NCBI GenBank assembly: GCA_964036275.1 | Contig: OZ038433.1 | Location: 2,416,013-2,480,012, forward strand | Direction: 5' to 3' | Source: Litoditis marina | Lineage: Eukaryota; Nematoda; Chromadorea; Rhabditida; Rhabditidae | DNA: 64,000 nt | In this document: positions 11,866 through 22,340 of the stretch, piece by piece | Layout of the letters: every line of letters starts with the position of its first letter | How positions within the stretch are numbered: the first letter of the stretch is position 1 | Notes under the pieces: model-generated | Database searches by the model: none | What the model was told of the DNA's origin: nothing | Seen by the model: the letters and a program-made list of their open reading frames with translations, nothing else | Made by a program: the position numbers and the translations under genes

Positions 11866-14800
11866 ATGGACATTTTGTTTGGAGACTTTGACTACGGAAA
11901 AGCCAAGGAGTACTGTTTGTCATTGGAGCAGTTTTCCATGAAATTGGCGGCTGTTTATATTGTAGTTATTTGGTCGTTGAAATATTACATGAGAGACAGG
12001 AAGGCTTTTGACTTACAATGTGAGTTGTAGGAGAAACATTTGTTGATATTTGAAAAACAATCGAAAAAACAAAAAAAAAACAAGTCAAGAACATGTTTGG
12101 ATGTTTGCTCAACTTTTGATTGGTTCATGTTTAGAAGGGTGCAATGATGTGCTTTTCAACAAACAGAAAAATGTTTTGAACGGAGGTTTATCCGGATCGA
12201 GACCGGTCTATAATCGAGGTAACAATAATCACAAAATGGCTTCATTTCAGTACCTCTGAACATTTGGAATGGAATTCTGTGTGTGTTTTCCGCATTAGGA
12301 TTCCTGTTCACGTTCCCCACTTTTCTTTCTGTGGTACTCACAAAAGGACTTGGATGTGAGTGAAAAACGAAAAGAGAATACATTAACATAAATATAGATG
12401 ATGTGGTATGATGAGAAACTCAAAAACAAATTTTCACCTAACATTTCCTGTACATTAATCATTCCATTTATCGCTTCTTCCGTAAATGGTTTGTGTGTGT
12501 AACATTGTAACACACTTTTTGGGAGTTTCATGCTTTAGCAAGCAGTAAAATCTTTTTCAAGCATTTAGTTCCAGGTATAGATGATATTTATACGGAAGTG
12601 CTCTAGAATTTGGCGGCGACTCGCCGGCGACATGGAGGGGTCGGCAGAGTGTCGCCGGCGGGTCGCCTGCGATTTTTTTAAGGTCCTTCACACTAAACGT
12701 TCTATATAGTAATCAGATACCGGAACTGGTAATTTTACAGAGAATAAAAATGTTGTATATACTTATCGTGGCCAGAAATAGACAAGATGAGATTCACGGC
12801 TTCATTGTTCATGTATAAACATGTCCCCCACCTAAAAACTACAAGTATACGTATCTGATAAACATATATCTTATCCAGAATCAACGACCTGAAAATAATC
12901 GCAGGCGACCCTCCGGCGACACTCTGCCGACCCCTCCATGTCGCCGGCGACTCGCCGCCAAATTCTAGAGTGTGTATTGCTTCTAGTTTCATATTCCAGA
13001 TCCCCATCTGCATATTTCTGAGTCGTACACATCTTCGTTGTCCGGCTACTGGGTTCTTCTTTGGGTTCTCTCGAAGATTCCCGAGCTGGTGGATACTATA
13101 TTCATTGTTCTACGGAAGAGACCCCTCATGTTCATGCACTGGTCAGTTCTTATCTCACAACAACATTTCGGATTGCTTCAAACTGTATAGAACTATGTTC
13201 TATGTTGTGATCAAAAACGAATCTGCGCAGCGCTCCGCGCTACACGCGATTTCCTGAACAACTGACTGCATAATCTTGACCAAATACCGATGTTAATGTA
13301 CAGGTGGGCAGAATTGATAGAAAACGCGCCATCTTCCGTATCATCTTCTAATGAAGTGAACAAATCTCTGTTCTAGTTCGATCTCGATACACTTCGTAAT
13401 TCACGAACGAATCCTGATCAAAACCCAATGGGATGAAAATACAAACGAGGAATAGGATGAGACAAGATAGTGTAGGCCTGATTTGAAAGGAACCAAACTT
13501 TTGTGTTGTTACAATCATTTTCCTTCATTTCAGGTATCATCACGCCCTGACCGGATTCTATGCACTAGTCTGCTACCACGAACAGAACGCTCATATGATC
13601 TGGGTGGTATGGATGAACTATTTTATCCATGCCTTCATGTATGGGTAAGTGGATTGAATTTGAAATCACGACGTATCTCTCGATAGCATGTTTGTAGTGT
13701 GAGTCGTGCTCTAAATCATAAGCGCTGTAATCTACAGTCTACCCCTACACACGTTTCACCTAAGTTAAACTACTGAGTTACCGTAACAAAGGCAGATACG
13801 TAAGGGAATATAAGATTACCTTACGACTTTCCTTGCTTACAGCATGGGGGTCGTATGCCCTCCATCTCGCCTCGGAGGAATATCTCGTAATATAGACATT
13901 TTCGGTCTCGGTATCTCTTCTCCATTCCGTTGACTCGGAGAATTCACTGACTCGGCCCCCGCCGACTGAGTCGAAACTGAGACGGCAACGACATTGTCGC
14001 TGCCGTGACAAGTTTTAGTCAAGAAAATAGCATATGTTTTGAGGAGACGCAGACTGATAAACAACAGTTAAAACTGAGACGGCAACGACATTGTCGCGGT
14101 CGTCTCACGTTTTACTCATAGGATCGTGTGTATCGGAGAGATATAACAACCAGGAACGGCCGAAAATTAGAAGAGACATAGGTCACGAGATATTCTATAA
14201 ACTGAGAGCTCATAGCAACGATCAGATTGTCACGCAGTCATTCGACCCAAAATATTTTCAGCTACTACCTATTGAAGTCCATGAAGGTGGCCGTGCCCGC
14301 CTACATTGCTCAGACTATCACCACCGGACAGATGGTACAGGTAAGACGAACAACTATTTTGAAACAACAAAATGCACAAAATGTCGGGAAGAGTAGAAGT
14401 TGAGAAGAGGTCGTAGTCAACTTAACTTTTGACACACGAGCAGATACTACTGCAGATACGAGCTGAGTAAACTGAAGAATGAAGTCATCAGTCTTTAATC
14501 ATAATGAAACTTGTTAACACTTTTGTCGTGTTTAATGTTATCACTAGAATTGTTTGCCAAGTTCGATTTGAACACAAAACTCGAGTTTTCAAACCCAAAC
14601 TTAGAATTATCACATGTTATGTGTGATTCAAGTCAACTCCCACTGTTTCCAGTTCGCCATTTCTATCGCCGCCCAGTTGCACGTGGGTGTTGTGTCTCTC
14701 TCCGGCGGGGACTATGCCGTGACGTTCCGAGGACTGTCAATTGGTCTCTTTATGCTCGTCACCTACTTCATGCTGTGGATTCAGTGAGTTTTCACAACTT

Positions 14801-15159
14801 TCTGTAGTAAAACACAATCTGATGGACAGCTCGAGGATAGTTTTGTCCTGGAAGACTAAGTTCTTTCCACAGCCAGCCGCTCTTGATCACCCGTTCAAAC
14901 ACACGTTCACCCAACACCACACAATGAAAAGTTTTTTTTGTCACACTTTCACGTAGATACAGAGACAAAACAAGTCCAAATAGACGCAATTGGATGCTCC
15001 TTCACATTTTGGGCGCATTTATCGGGAGTGGGGAAGTAGCTTTCTAACATAGATATCGCTTCGAGATATTCAATATTTTCCAGATTCTACAAGGAGTCGT
15101 ACATAAACAGAGGTGGAAAGAAATACAATGCTCAAAAGAAAGATCTCAAGAATCAATGA
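11866..15159 (+). CDS. elo-2: elo-2-like very-long-chain fatty acid elongase
   Basis: Seven exons join in perfect phase: 11866-12019, 12251-12355, 13000-13141, 13534-13644, 14262-14340, 14653-14783 and 15084-15159 (TGA), giving 265 aa. It is an ELO-family 3-ketoacyl-CoA synthase of the ER membrane. The catalytic histidine box HWYHH is at residues 133-137, again interrupted by the intron after the Trp codon's second base. Also visible are LSKIPELVDTIFIVLRKRPL before the box, MNYFIHAFMYGYY after it, several hydrophobic segments, and a Lys-rich cytosolic tail (GGKKYNAQKKDLKNQ). The motifs ALTGFYALVCYHE and QMVQFAISIAAQLHV agree with my memory of C. elegans ELO-2, the palmitate elongase. An acceptor at 11855-11860 (TTCCAG) just before ATG suggests trans-splicing. 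The first, longer-diverged elongase lies 3.2 kb upstream on the same strand, so the pair is probably an old tandem duplication. Confidence 0.85.
12601..12970. mobile_element. GC-rich terminal-inverted-repeat element in elo-2-like intron 2
   Basis: Inverted arms of ~75 bp (12601-12675 and 12896-12970) start CTCTAGAATTTGGCGGCGA and differ at only a few bases. About 220 bp of AT-richer sequence separates them. No transposase. The arms are much richer in GC than the surrounding intron, consistent with a MITE that inserted after the gene structure was fixed. I could not settle the target duplication. Confidence 0.7.
13211..13252. repeat. GC palindrome terminus (elo-2-like intron 3)
   Basis: AATCTGCGCAGCGCTCCGCG and the following bases form a GC-rich hairpin. 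The same block with the same left flank (AAAAC-AATCTGCGCAGCGC) ends the 1,135-bp insertion at 50747, and a related one lies at 21995-22027. It is probably a solo transposon terminus. Confidence 0.55.
13974..14115. repeat. Duplicated hairpin in elo-2-like intron 4
   Basis: Two direct copies (starting about 13974 and 14069) of AACTGAGACGGCAACGACAT and the following TGTCGC. The first copy can fold on itself (CGGCA/GCGACAATG/TGCCG type stem). Confidence 0.5.
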
Positions 15160-15717
15160 ACGAACCATTACAATTCATAACATCATAATTCCAATTTTTG
15201 TCTGCCAAACTTTTTTTTTCAACTTTTTGGTTTTGCCGTTTCAATACTATTCGTTTCTTCGTTTCATGGTTTTTGTATGGACCGATTTTGGGTGCTCCTT
15301 TTCTCATCAAAACATTTCATTCCACTAAATAGTATTCTAGCGATTGTATTTCACATAAATGTTCGTCCTATTCTTCATATCTGCTTCCTGAAAATGAACA
15401 GTTTAATACATTATCATTATTAGGCGTTATACATTCATTATTATTAGGCATCATACAAAATCGACAGAGAACCGTTGGTGTTGATGGACGAAATCTGACA
15501 ACCTTGAAATTTGACGACACTGCTCCATGACATTTTTTCTGCCGAGTAGGAAACAGACAAACTTTTCTTTCGAACTCGAAAACAGAGAAACTAGTACAAA
15601 CCCACAATTCCTACATGCTATACTTTTCACAGTAACGTGAGCGTAAAGTATGTTTGAATAGAAATATAGAACCCAAATATTTGAATTTGTCAGTTTCACT
15701 TCTGTTGAAATTTACAG
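15160..15717. other. Convergent intergenic region
   Basis: This lies between the 3' end of the elo-2-like gene (plus) and the 3' end of the MSP-domain gene (minus). It should contain both 3' UTRs. I see no canonical AATAAA for either gene and no further coding signal. Confidence 0.5.
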
Positions 15718-18700
15718 TTACTTCAATGAAAGAACACGAACCTGAAGAAGGGAATAGTTGAATTTGGTCACGTCCTTTTTCACAATGACATACTCGAAAA
15801 CAATTCGATCCTTTTTGTAGTCGACTGTGTTGAAGTCAAACTTCTGAAAAAATTTCTCGTAACGAAATCGCTCTAGGAAAAACAGATAGAAACGGAGGAG
15901 ACAGTGTTTCAATCTGTTGAATGTGTGGCCCGGATCGTGCTTGCTCGTCTCTCAAAAGTTTGTACTGTGGCACCAGATTGAGCTTCAAATAAGGTCTCCA
16001 TTATTTTCTATTCAGAGGCTAGTTTGGCCTACACTAGAGCCTACCCGTGTTTACTGTTCGACGCATAAGTTATTATTTTCAGTTTTCATCGTGAATAGAG
16101 CATGAAACATGGGAGCGAGTGATAATCAGAAAGGGAAGAACCCACCCTCATGGTAACGGCGACAATAATCTTCTCTCCGGGAGAAATAAGACCCGATGGG
16201 GGAAAGGCTACCACACGGGGAACAGCGTTGCCTATGAGAATCTTCGGTTATAAGTTAGGTGAATAACCGAGGATATTACCGAATATGTTACTATTCAAAA
16301 AGCGTTAATTCAGAAATGTTCGACAACACGACCATTACTATTTGGACAATTGTAGCTCTGAAGTGAACTGAACCCGGACTAAATTACTCGAAACGGAGTT
16401 GAATTATCTAAAACTACGTGACTAATGATAAAACTCATCGTTTTTAGTTCGATAGAATGTATCCGATTCAGAAGTTCGAACTGGCATCAATAAAAGTGTT
16501 TATATTGTTGCTGTTAAAACGAACCCTTGACCGCGAATGCCAACTTATTGGTGGAAATGTTGACAATACGCATGTGATATGTGATGTTTTCATAGTCGAA
16601 CGGAGCATTGAAGACCTGGAAATACGTGGCTATTAATAGTTAAAGAAGGACGATTATGTGGTCGGTCCAATCCGAATGCTTCAGTCCTTTAAACTGCAAT
16701 ACATATTTCAATTGCAGTTCAAAGGACCGTTGACACGGGATTGGTCCACATAATCGTCCCTTAAGGTAACCTTTAAAAAAACATAACCCGTGCTTGAAGC
16801 CAAATGTAAACGAAACTTTGAATGAAAGTGTAAGAACTAAATTTACCCACAATTTTCTCGCGTGGAACAAAAACGAGATCGTGGCTGGTCATTTCATTCT
16901 CCTGCGTTCTGAAATAAAAATTTAAAACATAAGTGATTATATTGCAAAACAGTTCTTTTCATTTCGCCAACCCCTGTATTGTCACCCTCTTCACATATCA
17001 GTAATACACGACAACAATTTTTCGACAATGAGGTCGTATTTCAAAAGCTGTCACGTGAAAGAGTAGTGTTTGGTGAGTGAGGCTGGCTTTAGGAATATAA
17101 GACACAGCCCCCCGATGTAATTCTAGTCCCTGTGTGGTCTAAACAGCATGCGGGTTTTGCCACGATTCCAAATCAAATTACAACTAAAATTTATTCCACG
17201 ACGAGAATGACCATGTCAAACTGCAGAAATAATGAATTGTGTCATAGTGCGTTGTTGAATTATAACGTTCTCTCACGTGTCACGTGACTGTGTTTCACGT
17301 GACTATTCCTTTGCTTAGCACAATACTACCACTCACTCCTTGCACTGTGGGGAAATCGTGTGGAACTTCTGATCAGCTATCATCGGGTTGATACCTTTGA
17401 ATCGAACGCGACCTGGAAATCACAGTCGTGATTTTTTTAGATTATCAATCAGCGTTTCAGTTGCTTTCTACTAACTAAAGACACATTAATCAAGATACGC
17501 AAGTGTTTCAAAGATATATCGTGAGAAAGAACCGCGAAATACTTCACAAGTACATGTTGTAGTTTCAGTTTTGTTTAGCTGAATAGTGAAAAGTGTGTTT
17601 AGAGTTCAAAGCCAACCTTTCACATCCACTAGACTCGTGGATTCTTTCGGTGGTTGTAGGGCAGACACTCGCTGTAAATATATATTTTATTCGAAAGGAA
17701 TACTTTTTGCCCGGAAAATACTCTGGGAAAGTCGAAATACCATTCAGCTCCTCATTTTTCGTTTGAGTAGTGACTTTCCTACCACAAGTTGTTTGAGCAT
17801 GAGTGTATGCTAAAGTAAGCAGAAGAGCGCGCAAGACCATTTGCATGATCTAGTGACAATGTGATCGCTTTTTTTTCTGATAGAACAAAACACTACCCAA
17901 TATATAGGTGAAAATCCTAACATTATTGACCAACGCCTTGAAAGATTCACATAAATTGTAAACAAAACCATCGTTACGTGTATCACTGCTGACTAACCAT
18001 TTGATGACTTCGGACCACCTGAAAAGGGACCATATTCGCTGGTTTTAAAAAGAGAATAATACGATAATTTTTCTGATGTTGTGTGGTTAGCTAACTGCGT
18101 ATGTTTCAGATGGTAATCAAAAACTGTACTGTGTATGATCAAACTTCAGCTAATTGTTGATTACCATCTTTAGATTCCTCGTTATTTGAGGTTGAAAACA
18201 GTTCACAGCATATCTCTGACCTGTGGGCAAAATGATTAAAACTATCGGCATAGTGTAACACGAAAAATAAGACTCTTCTCATATTCATGTATTGTCTCAT
18301 TCTCAATAACTACAATATTCTTTGTTTTTCGTTTGAGGATGAATAGAAAAGTGAGAGCCCTACCTTGCTGCTGTCATCTGACGGAGGCTGCTGGGTGGAG
18401 GGAGGAGCTGGCTGCAAGTTTCCGGATATAAAAAATCAATAGCTATATAAACTAAACTTTCACTACTGAAAAAATTATTTTCAATTGTGAAAGATGAATC
18501 AATTATATCTGTGTTCACACATACTTTCCTTTTTCGAACTCGCGGCTGGCGTCAGCTGGCTAAACAAATTAAACAAAGTTGACTAAAAAAAGGATTCACC
18601 TGAATATCCACCAAAGGCACGCGAGTGATGCGAGTCTCCCGAGATGTCTGCAATAGAGCGTTTAGAACCATTCAAACCATGATATACTTAAAAGCTCAAT

Positions 18701-19888
18701 ACACCTGTCGTTATAGTTGGTAATCTCCAAGCCATTCCGAGCCGAGCGAGCCGTTATATACCATTGAAACAAAAGGTAACTGGTTTGGGTTTCCCAGGTT
18801 TTCAGTCCTACATATATTTAAAAGACCAGGCATCATAGCAAAGTCGTGCGAAATGTGATTTTGATCAAGGACCTTATCACATCCTGGCTACAAAGTGGCT
18901 ACAAAAATATAATAAAATGGTGGTAGCATGAATAGAATTCGGTCATTTAAACTTTGCTCAAATAGCTTACCCGGCTATTTGCTCACCTTCATGCTGTTCG
19001 TCCGTCGTTTTGTAGGCTGTGGCGAGTAGTAGAACGGTTTGGCGGTTGTCGTACTCTAAGATTGAAATCGTTAAAACAAAGCCGAGATTCACAAATGTTC
19101 AGCAAATCACCGTGACAACTATAGTTTTTTGAACGTTTCGGTACTTAATTCATTGTATTGGTTACTTGTTATTTGGTGTCGCAGGGCACCAAAATCACTG
19201 AACACTTACGGTGATGGAAATGTGCAGAAGTAAGGTTTTCAGTAAATGATGTTTGTTCTCGTTAAACGTGACTGTTTCATTGACCGATAGTTCCAACTGA
19301 GCAATTTTGTGAGCAAAGTTACCTTTTTATTCTAATGCATTGTGTTACACCGTGTTACGTTTCTGATTGTACTTTCGTGACAACTATTATGTATGCATCG
19401 TGTTACTGTCGTTATACTCGTTACTGCATTGAGTTCATCTTCCATTCTGTGAATGTATTCTCCAATGTCGTATCTCAACTTCTGATTTCTTCTTACTTTT
19501 TCATTTCTATTTTTCATATTTTTCACGCTCTCACTTGCGTAATAAATCATCATCACCTCTGAAGGAGCTGTGAGTGTAGCCGATTGCGTCTTCTCCGTAC
19601 TATTTGCAGGACTGGAAGTAGAACTTTTTTTATAATAGTAATAAAGTTGCTCAGTATACTGGAAGTGAATTGAATAGTCACGTAAGGCTAGAATTCTAAT
19701 GAGGTATCGTGCACTTTGTCATTACACGTTTCTGATTTCTGCTGTGTTCGACATGTTTCACGTGACTGTGCAAATGACTAACAGTACTCATGACGCTAGA
19801 CGAACATTGCAATGAGAACCATCGACTTGATAGCCGGAAAAATAAGGACCAGGAAATAACCAACATTTTGTTGATATAGTCCACACAT
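15718..19888 (-). CDS. N-anchored membrane protein with Ser/Thr-rich linker and MSP domain
   Basis: Ten minus-strand exons join in consistent phase: 19806-19888, 19557-19611, 18987-19055, 18600-18647, 18525-18559, 18364-18411, 16851-16908, 16525-16615, 16146-16231 and 15718-15843 (TAA), about 232 aa. Residues 9-28 are hydrophobic (VGYFLVLIFPAIKSMVLIA). Residues 29-113 are Ser/Thr/Pro/Arg-rich. From about 120 onward the sequence is a major sperm protein (MSP) domain: KIVFNAPFDYENITYHMRIV, NAVPRVVAFPPSGLISPGEK, then FDFNTVDYKKDRIVFEYVIV. MSP domains are Ig-like folds found in nematode sperm proteins and in VAP-type ER contact proteins. The four MSP exons are strong; the exons above 18.3 kb are short and the first exon is the least certain. 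An alternative start is M at 16892. The last exon may instead splice at 15741 and end one codon later. Confidence 0.6.
16640..16764. mobile_element. TTAA-flanked palindromic MITE, copy 2
   Basis: It is bounded by TTAA (16640-16643 and 16761-16764), with arms AGAAGGACGATTATGTGG and CCACATAATCGTCC. The two halves mirror each other around CTGCAATACATATTTCAATTG. It is a relative of 9360-9483 and lies in an intron of the MSP-domain gene. Confidence 0.7.
17565..17846 (-). CDS. Possible nested small secreted protein
   Basis: A 93-codon single-exon frame begins with a good signal peptide (MQMVLRALLLTLAYTHAQ) and continues as a polar, Cys-containing sequence. On the same strand a TATATA (17901-17906) lies about 55 bp upstream of the ATG, a plausible core promoter. 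It falls inside the long intron (16909-18363) of the MSP-domain gene model and on the same strand, so either it is a nested gene, or the upstream exons belong to a different gene, or it is a chance frame. I do not recognise the protein. Confidence 0.3.
   Translation of the reverse strand: MQMVLRALLLTLAYTHAQTTCGRKVTTQTKNEELNGISTFPEYFPGKKYSFRIKYIFTASVCPTTTERIHESSGCERLALNSKHTFHYSAKQN
19680..19775 (-). repeat. ~95-bp dispersed repeat, copy b
   Basis: This is the reverse-oriented copy of the repeat at 8373-8465 and 22547-22640. It includes CACAGTCACGTG, CACAGCAGAAATCAGAAACG and TGCACGAT. It lies in the first intron of the MSP-domain gene model. Confidence 0.6.
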
Positions 19889-20306
19889 TTCTACTGAGAC
19901 TATTACAGTACACAGTCAAATTTTTCAATGACGGTTTGCTAATGCAAATTTCAATCGGGGACACTATCTGTGAAGCAGTAGATATCGCAGGGAGAACGAA
20001 TCATATGCTTTTTCATTCATTTATCCGTATCTCGGAACACATCTTGGTATTATCATCAATACATCTAGTTTGTTGAGTGGAGCTGATTATAATGAAACGT
20101 GGCAGTTTGTGAAAACTGTTCTTTCATTAGACAAAATAGTCTACCTTTTGATTGAGGTCGGCATCGTCATCTCACTAAGTTGTGTTTCTGATTTCTGAAA
20201 AGAACATTAACGTTAATCTAATTTTCACGTTCACGTAAAAAAAAAGATCGATAACCATCTTACCGTTCAGAGCCGCGTATAAAAGCCGCGTATAAAAATA
20301 TATATT

Positions 20307-20839
20307 GATTCATGAAAAAGTGGGGGCCCAACGACTGTGAGGTTTGTCTTCTGCTGTGCGCCCCTTTAGACAGCTACTCTCAAATGGAGCAGCTACTGCT
20401 ACAAAAACCGAAAAATACTTATATACTCAAGTATAATTGTTCATTACAAACATACAGAAGTCGTAAAATATTTTTTCAAACCTGTAAACTATAATATACA
20501 AATCACAGCTGCGAAAGAGAGAACAACTGTTGAATAATATGCCAAGGGTTATAGCACCTAGAGTTGAAGTAAAGACCAAGGCTGTGAATCATTGTGTACA
20601 AAACCAGAATCTCTATAGTTGACTATGTTGAGTTAACATCTGTGATTTGTATATTATAGTTTACAGGTTTGAAAAAATATTTTACGACTTTTGTATGTTT
20701 GTAATGAACAATTATACTTGAGTATATAAGTATTTTTCGGTTTTTGTAGCAGTAGCTGCTCCATTTGAGAATAGCTGTCTAAGGGGCGCACAGCAGAAGA
20801 CAAACCTCACAGTCGTTGGGCCCCCACTTTTTCATGAAT
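20307..20839. mobile_element. Foldback element with ~200-bp inverted arms
   Basis: Arm 20307-20508 and arm 20640-20839 are near-perfect reverse complements, separated by ~130 bp. Outer ends read ATTCATGAAAAAG and CTTTTTCATGAAT. The transcript would form a long hairpin. No coding capacity; the target duplication is unclear. Confidence 0.8.
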
Positions 20840-20949
20840 TTTTCTCTTTTTGTATACATGCCATAGGTATGTAGAGAGGTGGTTCGATCTGTACGGTGAA
20901 GATAAAATTTGTTTTCCTGATGAACCACTTGTAAAGTACTATCATCATT

Positions 20950-21490
20950 CGAAAAAAAATGACGTCAACATTGCAGCTCTGAAAACTTTATCTGTCCTTC
21001 AGAGTCCCAGAATAGAATAAGAGTTTTATCGTGAATTGACCATTTTTAAGAAACTCAAAAGAAACAGTCATCGGGCCTTCTGAATTCCAGAACAAGTCAT
21101 ACTGAGATAAAGTTTCATCGTTAATCTACCATTTTTAAGATATGAGCATTATTTGATAAAATATTTGACGTCAACTTTGCACTTTTCAAAATTGACGTCA
21201 TCCGGCTTTCAGAATCCCAGAATACGTCATGTTTAGATGAAGTTTCACCGTTATTACCCCACTTGCCAACTATTATCATAATTTGGAGAAACATTTGACG
21301 TCAACTTTACACTTTTTAATTTGGACGTCATCCGGGCTCCAGAATCCGTGATGACGTCCTTTATGTATAACGCTTCCGTAATACGCGACTAGTTTGTGAC
21401 TACTAGCCGTTTGAAAAGTAATTTGACGTCAACTTTGCTTTTTTCAATTATGACGTCATCCGAGCTCCAGAATCCTCGATGACGTCATCA
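20950..21490. repeat. Degenerate repeats carrying TGACGTCA palindromes
   Basis: Seven exact TGACGTCA sites start at 20960, 21166, 21193, 21296, 21424, 21451 and 21480. They sit in ~129-bp degenerate units with the frame TTTGACGTCAACTTTGC, then a second site with CATCCG(G/A)GCTCCAGAATCC. TGACGTCA is the CRE/ATF consensus; any regulatory role is inference. Confidence 0.6.
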
Positions 21491-21994
21491 GTAGAAAACT
21501 TACATCTGAATAAATGTCAGTTCATGTCGTGGTATATATTTTACGTGAATTGGTTAGGACTGAGCTGAGTTATAACGCAATTTGATTTACCCCGACAGAG
21601 AGGGCGAGAGAGTGCACGAAATGGAGAGACGCAGAGACATTTTCGAAGACCTATAACTTAATGAAAAATAATTTTTTTCGAAAAAAAGTTTGTGCCCCCA
21701 AAGTTGAGTGGGGTATCTATCGTGGCCCGGATTTTCAGTAAATCGGTTCACACATAAAAAAATCCCAGGAGTGCGCACCAACACACACACACACGACGGA
21801 AGTTGGCGGTCTGCATGAAGCGCATAACATCATAACTCGGCTCAAACACAATCAATTTCGTTCAAATTTCGAACATAGCTTGTAAATGTGCCATAGAAAA
21901 TCAGCAAATCATAAAAAGTTTTGATTTGCACAATTGGACCTTTTTGAGAGTGAACTAAAAAAATGAAAGCGCGCATTAGCCGGACCAAAGACAA

Positions 21995-22027
21995 ATCTCG
22001 CACAGCGCTTCGCGCTGCGCGCGATTG
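21995..22027. repeat. GC palindrome terminus
   Basis: It contains CGCACAGCGCTTCGCGCTGC followed by GCGCGATT, preceded by GACAAATCT. Related to 13211-13252 and to the end of the 1,135-bp insertion. Confidence 0.5.
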
Positions 22028-22340
22028 CAACATCCTCCGGTGCACGAAATGGTTAATTAGGAATGAATCAAAAACAGGAAATATTCATAAAATATTTACA
22101 CGTATACGGGTAAATATTTCATTCTATAAAGTTCAGAGAGACATATTGAATTATCCACTGACAGCCTAACAGAGCGTTATTCTCATTGAGTCATTATTGG
22201 TTTCCCTCAAATTACGATATGGAAACCCTCAGACGCCTACAAAACCCAAGGTCGCAGGCGAATCGAAGTCATAGTTTTATGGTGGGTCAGTCGCTCGATA
22301 ATTGTACTTTGCACCCTTGCGTCTCTAACCATAATGAACT

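Larger units (their letters stand above)
19894..22340. other. Repeat-rich intergenic region
   Basis: About 2.4 kb between the REEP-like gene's 3' end and the MSP gene's first exon (both minus). It contains a foldback (20307-20839), TGACGTCA-bearing repeats (20950-21490), a CA microsatellite (21781-21795) and a GC palindrome (21995-22027). I see no exon that would link the two genes. Confidence 0.5.

Noticed and set aside
18110..18174. Hairpin AGATGGTAATCAA ... TTGATTACCATCT as a microRNA precursor
   Set aside because: Only 13 bp pair cleanly and the remaining stem does not; too short for a pre-miRNA.
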